Part shown: positions 24,136 to 26,368 of the stretch, in pieces
Layout: the number at the start of each line of letters is the position of its first letter
Numbering within the stretch: the first letter of the stretch is position 1
NCBI GenBank assembly: GCA_964389805.1
Contig: CAYMFU010000074.1
Location: 1-26,368 of the forward strand
Reading direction: 5' to 3'
DNA from: JAGTVG01 sp964389805
GTDB lineage: Bacteria > Bacteroidota > Bacteroidia > Cytophagales > Cyclobacteriaceae
DNA: 26,368 nucleotides
Notes under the pieces: generated by a model
Told to the model about the DNA's origin: nothing
Database searches by the model: none
What the model saw: the letters and a program-made list of their open reading frames with translations, nothing else
Program-made: the position numbers and the translations under genes

Positions 24136-25044
24136 TCAATAAATACATTTGGAATTGTCTTCCTTTACATAATAGGATTTATAATTTTTGGCCTTAGGAT
24201 CCATACAACCGCAAAGATCCAGAAGCTCTATATTTTTAAAATCAATAGGATGGCTTTCAGCCTGAAGGGCTATATAACCTTCAGTCAAAATGGTGCCAGC
24301 CTTAGCAATCCATTCTTCCTTATCCAGGAAGATTCCAAACATATCCCAATCCTGTCCTTCATATTGATCGCTTATAAATCCACCGCCTACCTGTGGTTTC
24401 TGGAAAGTCAACACGGTATCGCCTTCTACAATAAATGTCATATATTCTCCACCCTTAACAATGGCTTCTGCATGAACCCATTGATCTCCATGATAGGTTT
24501 TAGAAACAGAATTGATACAATGATTATAATTAACAGTATCTCCCAATTCTACAGCAGTACCTGGCGTGCATACATTGGCTGTCGTTCTTTCGCCTTCATT
24601 AAGTCCGCCCAGAAGTTGTAGCTCTATAGATACGGGGAACCCCTGACCCAATTCATTACTTAAGACTGACTGTGAATGCAACATGATTCCACTATTGCGG
24701 ACATTCCAACTGGCCCCACCTTTTAATTGTTCACCAGTAAATCTATAATCGAACTTTAATTTATAATAGGAATAGGGAGTTTGATAATACATATGTCCGA
24801 ATGTATCGTTGAACTCTACATAATTATCATATTTTATGCGGATCATACTGTCTTCCACAACAAAAGTTTCATTGAAATTTTCATTGATTTCATAACCGGA
24901 AATCTTTATGTCCCATCCGCTAAGATCTCCTCCATTAAATAATGAAATCCATTCCTCTTTGTCCTGATCTGACAATTTGGTTTTTTGATCACAATTAAAG
25001 AGTAGGCCCAGTAGTATAAGAAAAACAATAAGGATGACTTTCAT
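24136..25044 (-). CDS. DUF1080 (3-keto-disaccharide hydrolase-like) lipoprotein with a GCMDPKAKNY-type tail
   Basis: The 302-residue protein carries a lipoprotein signal (LLFNC, acylated Cys18) followed by the DUF1080 jelly-roll fold: WISLFNGGDLSGWDI at about residues 32-46, YKLKFDYRFTG, GASWNVRNSGIMLHSQ, WVHAEAIVKGGE and YIALQAESHPIDFKNIELL at the end of the domain. Family members are concanavalin-like beta proteins, several assigned as 3-keto-glycoside hydrolases. The last 26 residues (CGCMDPKAKNYKSYYV...NSKC) form a cysteine-containing module that recurs in Bacteroidota surface proteins. First gene of the presumed operon with the lipoprotein and sugar porter. Confidence 0.9.
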   Translation of the reverse strand: MKVILIVFLILLGLLFNCDQKTKLSDQDKEEWISLFNGGDLSGWDIKISGYEINENFNETFVVEDSMIRIKYDNYVEFNDTFGHMYYQTPYSYYKLKFDYRFTGEQLKGGASWNVRNSGIMLHSQSVLSNELGQGFPVSIELQLLGGLNEGERTTANVCTPGTAVELGDTVNYNHCINSVSKTYHGDQWVHAEAIVKGGEYMTFIVEGDTVLTFQKPQVGGGFISDQYEGQDWDMFGIFLDKEEWIAKAGTILTEGYIALQAESHPIDFKNIELLDLCGCMDPKAKNYKSYYVKEDNSKCIY

Positions 25045-25426
25045 AATAGAAGTTTTAAGTTAATAAACATTAATGTAACAATTTTTCCGAAAGAAATTAA
25101 CAGTTGCATTATGATTGAATTCTAATTCTTCAAAATCAGTTACTCAAAACCAATTTTGTAAATGGGAATAACGGAATTCTGATATTTGCCTAATCTGCTG
25201 ATGATCATAATTAATGCTAAATACTTAAAGGAAACAGGTCTAATTATGCAGGCTTAATCATTAGACATTTCTTAGACAAAAGGATCTTTAGGCAGAATGG
25301 CTTTGAATTTCCTTTTACTGAGATTAATCGACTTCTAATAACTCAATTCCCTGAATATTTACTATGCTTCATTGCTAAAAGTTCAACTTATAGTTATCTT
25401 CAGAATCAATAATTATATTTTATAAT
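25045..25426. other. Divergent intergenic region of the sugar locus
   Basis: About 380 bp with no credible gene on either strand. It must hold the promoters of the DUF1080 operon (minus) and the glycosidase-like gene (plus), but I cannot find a good TTTG-N19-TAnnTTTG match on either side. Two small elements stand out: a perfect 10-bp palindrome ACATTAATGT at 25067-25076, 22 bp from the DUF1080 start, and a direct repeat TTAGACA at 25261-25267 and 25272-25278 with an 11-bp period. Confidence 0.5.
25067..25076. promoter_or_regulatory. Palindrome ACATTAATGT before the DUF1080 gene
   Basis: An exact 10-bp palindrome centred about 27 bp upstream of the DUF1080 start codon (25044). Its position suits a repressor operator, but flanking bases do not extend the symmetry and such short palindromes arise by chance. 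Confidence 0.2.
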
Positions 25427-26368
25427 ATGAAACATTTTTTCTATCTGCTCACCTTCTCGATTAATCTTTCTTTCATTGATCCTTCTACCGCGCAGGTAGA
25501 ACCATTAGAAGAATGGTGGCTCAAGGAACCTTTTCGACTGGTTCAGACCAACTTGCGTGAAATTGATGCAATCGATTTCGATATTGAAGTTTATGTCAAT
25601 TCTATAATAGATATGGGAGCGAATACGGTGCTGATTAATGTTGGAGGGATCGTTGCAAACTATTATACTGATCTTGAATTTCACTATCAAAATCCAAACC
25701 TTAAATTCAACATGATCAATGACCTTGTGGAAAGATTGCATAAGGAAGGAATCCGTGTAATGGGCAGGTTTGACTTCAGCAAGATCAATGAATTATATGC
25801 AGCTAAAAATCCAGATTGGCTGTATAAAAGTGTTTCAGGTGAACACGTTACTTATAATGGACAAGTACATACATGCGTAAATGGAGGATATCAACAGGAA
25901 TATTCTCTTAGAATATTGAATGAAGCCCTGACGAACTTCCCCCTCGATGGTGTTTTTTTCAATATGATCGGATACCAGACCAGAGATTACAGCCATACAT
26001 ATCATGGGATCTGTCAATCTGATAAATGTAAAAAGAGATTTTCCGAATGGTCCGATGGCCTTGAATTGCCAACAATAGAAACGATGAATGATCCTGTATT
26101 CCGGAAATATCAGCAGTTCAAAAGTGAAACATCTAATGAATTGTTTTTTCAGATCCATGATCTGATAAAATCATTTGGCAACCAAATAGCGATCTGCACA
26201 TATACTCATGCAGGAACTGATTTCTACCGGAAGGAATCAAATTCACACGCTGCCCTTTATGATGACTTTGTGCCTTGGGAATATCAATCAGCACATAATG
26301 TAAAAAGTACGCTTGGATCCTGGAAGGATGAGCAGGTCAGCAATGCTATTGTCCATTTCTATGGTTAT
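25427..26368 (+). CDS. Secreted glycoside-hydrolase-like TIM-barrel protein (partial, C-terminus off the right edge)
   Basis: From the ATG at 25427 an open frame of 314 codons runs to the window end. A Sec signal peptide (FFYLLTFSINLSF...TAQ, cleavage near residue 24) precedes a domain with TIM-barrel-like strand/helix alternation: FRLVQTNLREID, MGANTVLINVGGIVANYYTD, KEGIRVMGRFDFSKI, NPDWLYKSVSG, FPLDGVFFNMIGYQTRD, GICQSDKCKKRF. The D in LDGVFFN and the following YHGIC segment resemble catalytic-strand regions of the hypothetical glycoside hydrolase GHL6 type (PF14871). Substrate is unknown. It diverges from the DUF1080/sugar-porter operon across 380 bp, so the three probably share a carbohydrate. 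The rest of the gene, including any C-terminal domain or sorting signal, is not visible. Confidence 0.8.
   Translation, partial: MKHFFYLLTFSINLSFIDPSTAQVEPLEEWWLKEPFRLVQTNLREIDAIDFDIEVYVNSIIDMGANTVLINVGGIVANYYTDLEFHYQNPNLKFNMINDLVERLHKEGIRVMGRFDFSKINELYAAKNPDWLYKSVSGEHVTYNGQVHTCVNGGYQQEYSLRILNEALTNFPLDGVFFNMIGYQTRDYSHTYHGICQSDKCKKRFSEWSDGLELPTIETMNDPVFRKYQQFKSETSNELFFQIHDLIKSFGNQIAICTYTHAGTDFYRKESNSHAALYDDFVPWEYQSAHNVKSTLGSWKDEQVSNAIVHFYGY

Noticed and set aside
1..26368. Search for a defence island, CRISPR array, toxin-antitoxin pair, prophage or transposon
   Set aside because: No nuclease, transposase, integrase, reverse transcriptase or regularly spaced repeats found; genes are housekeeping, efflux and sugar use.

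Overview
The window reads as ordinary chromosomal DNA of a Bacteroidota bacterium, probably a free-living or marine one. The supporting signs are AT-rich DNA, no clear Shine-Dalgarno tracts, a textbook Bacteroidota promoter (TTTG-N19-TAnnTTTG) before the L31 gene, the alternate GlmU-like protein typical of this phylum, a Wzi/RemB-like outer-membrane barrel, WG-repeat and DUF1080 proteins, and a cysteine-bearing GCMDPKAKNY-type C-terminus. I see no rRNA, IS element, integrase, CRISPR array or phage gene.

Layout. 1-1466 (minus) is the N-terminal 488 residues of a Tat-exported Gfo/Idh/MocA oxidoreductase that runs off the left edge. 1769-8493 (minus) is one seven-gene operon, transcribed tetR - tolC - hlyD - ABC ATPase - ABC ATPase - permease - permease. 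It matches the E. coli cecR-ybhGFSR order with an outer-membrane channel added and YbhF split into two proteins. 8901-9596 (plus) is a cytidylate-kinase-like protein. 9599-13860 (minus) carries a Wzi-like barrel, a small membrane protein, gmhA and comM. 14009-15112 (minus) is a TPR protein. 15310-18924 (plus) holds rpmE2, the GlmU-like nucleotidyltransferase, holB and a lipoprotein cyclophilin. 18998-21622 (minus) is a large WG-repeat protein. 21832-21905 is tRNA-Pro(GGG). 21947-25044 (minus) is a likely operon of a DUF1080 lipoprotein, a small lipoprotein and an MFS sugar transporter. Divergent from it, 25427 to the right edge is the start of a secreted glycoside-hydrolase-like protein.

Functionally there are three themes: an efflux system controlled by its own TetR repressor; housekeeping and envelope functions (L31, delta-prime, GlmU-like, GmhA, PPIase, Wzi-like); and a small sugar-use locus (DUF1080, sugar porter, putative glycosidase, perhaps the Gfo/Idh enzyme) with no SusC/SusD pair in view. 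The most informative sequence-level observation is that the two ABC ATPases carry complementary motif defects, so that in a heterodimer one ATP site would be fully consensus and the other degenerate. I did not find a convincing undescribed system. The less-explained items are a possible 30-residue membrane peptide, several inverted repeats at gene starts, and an unusual insertion in the cyclophilin.
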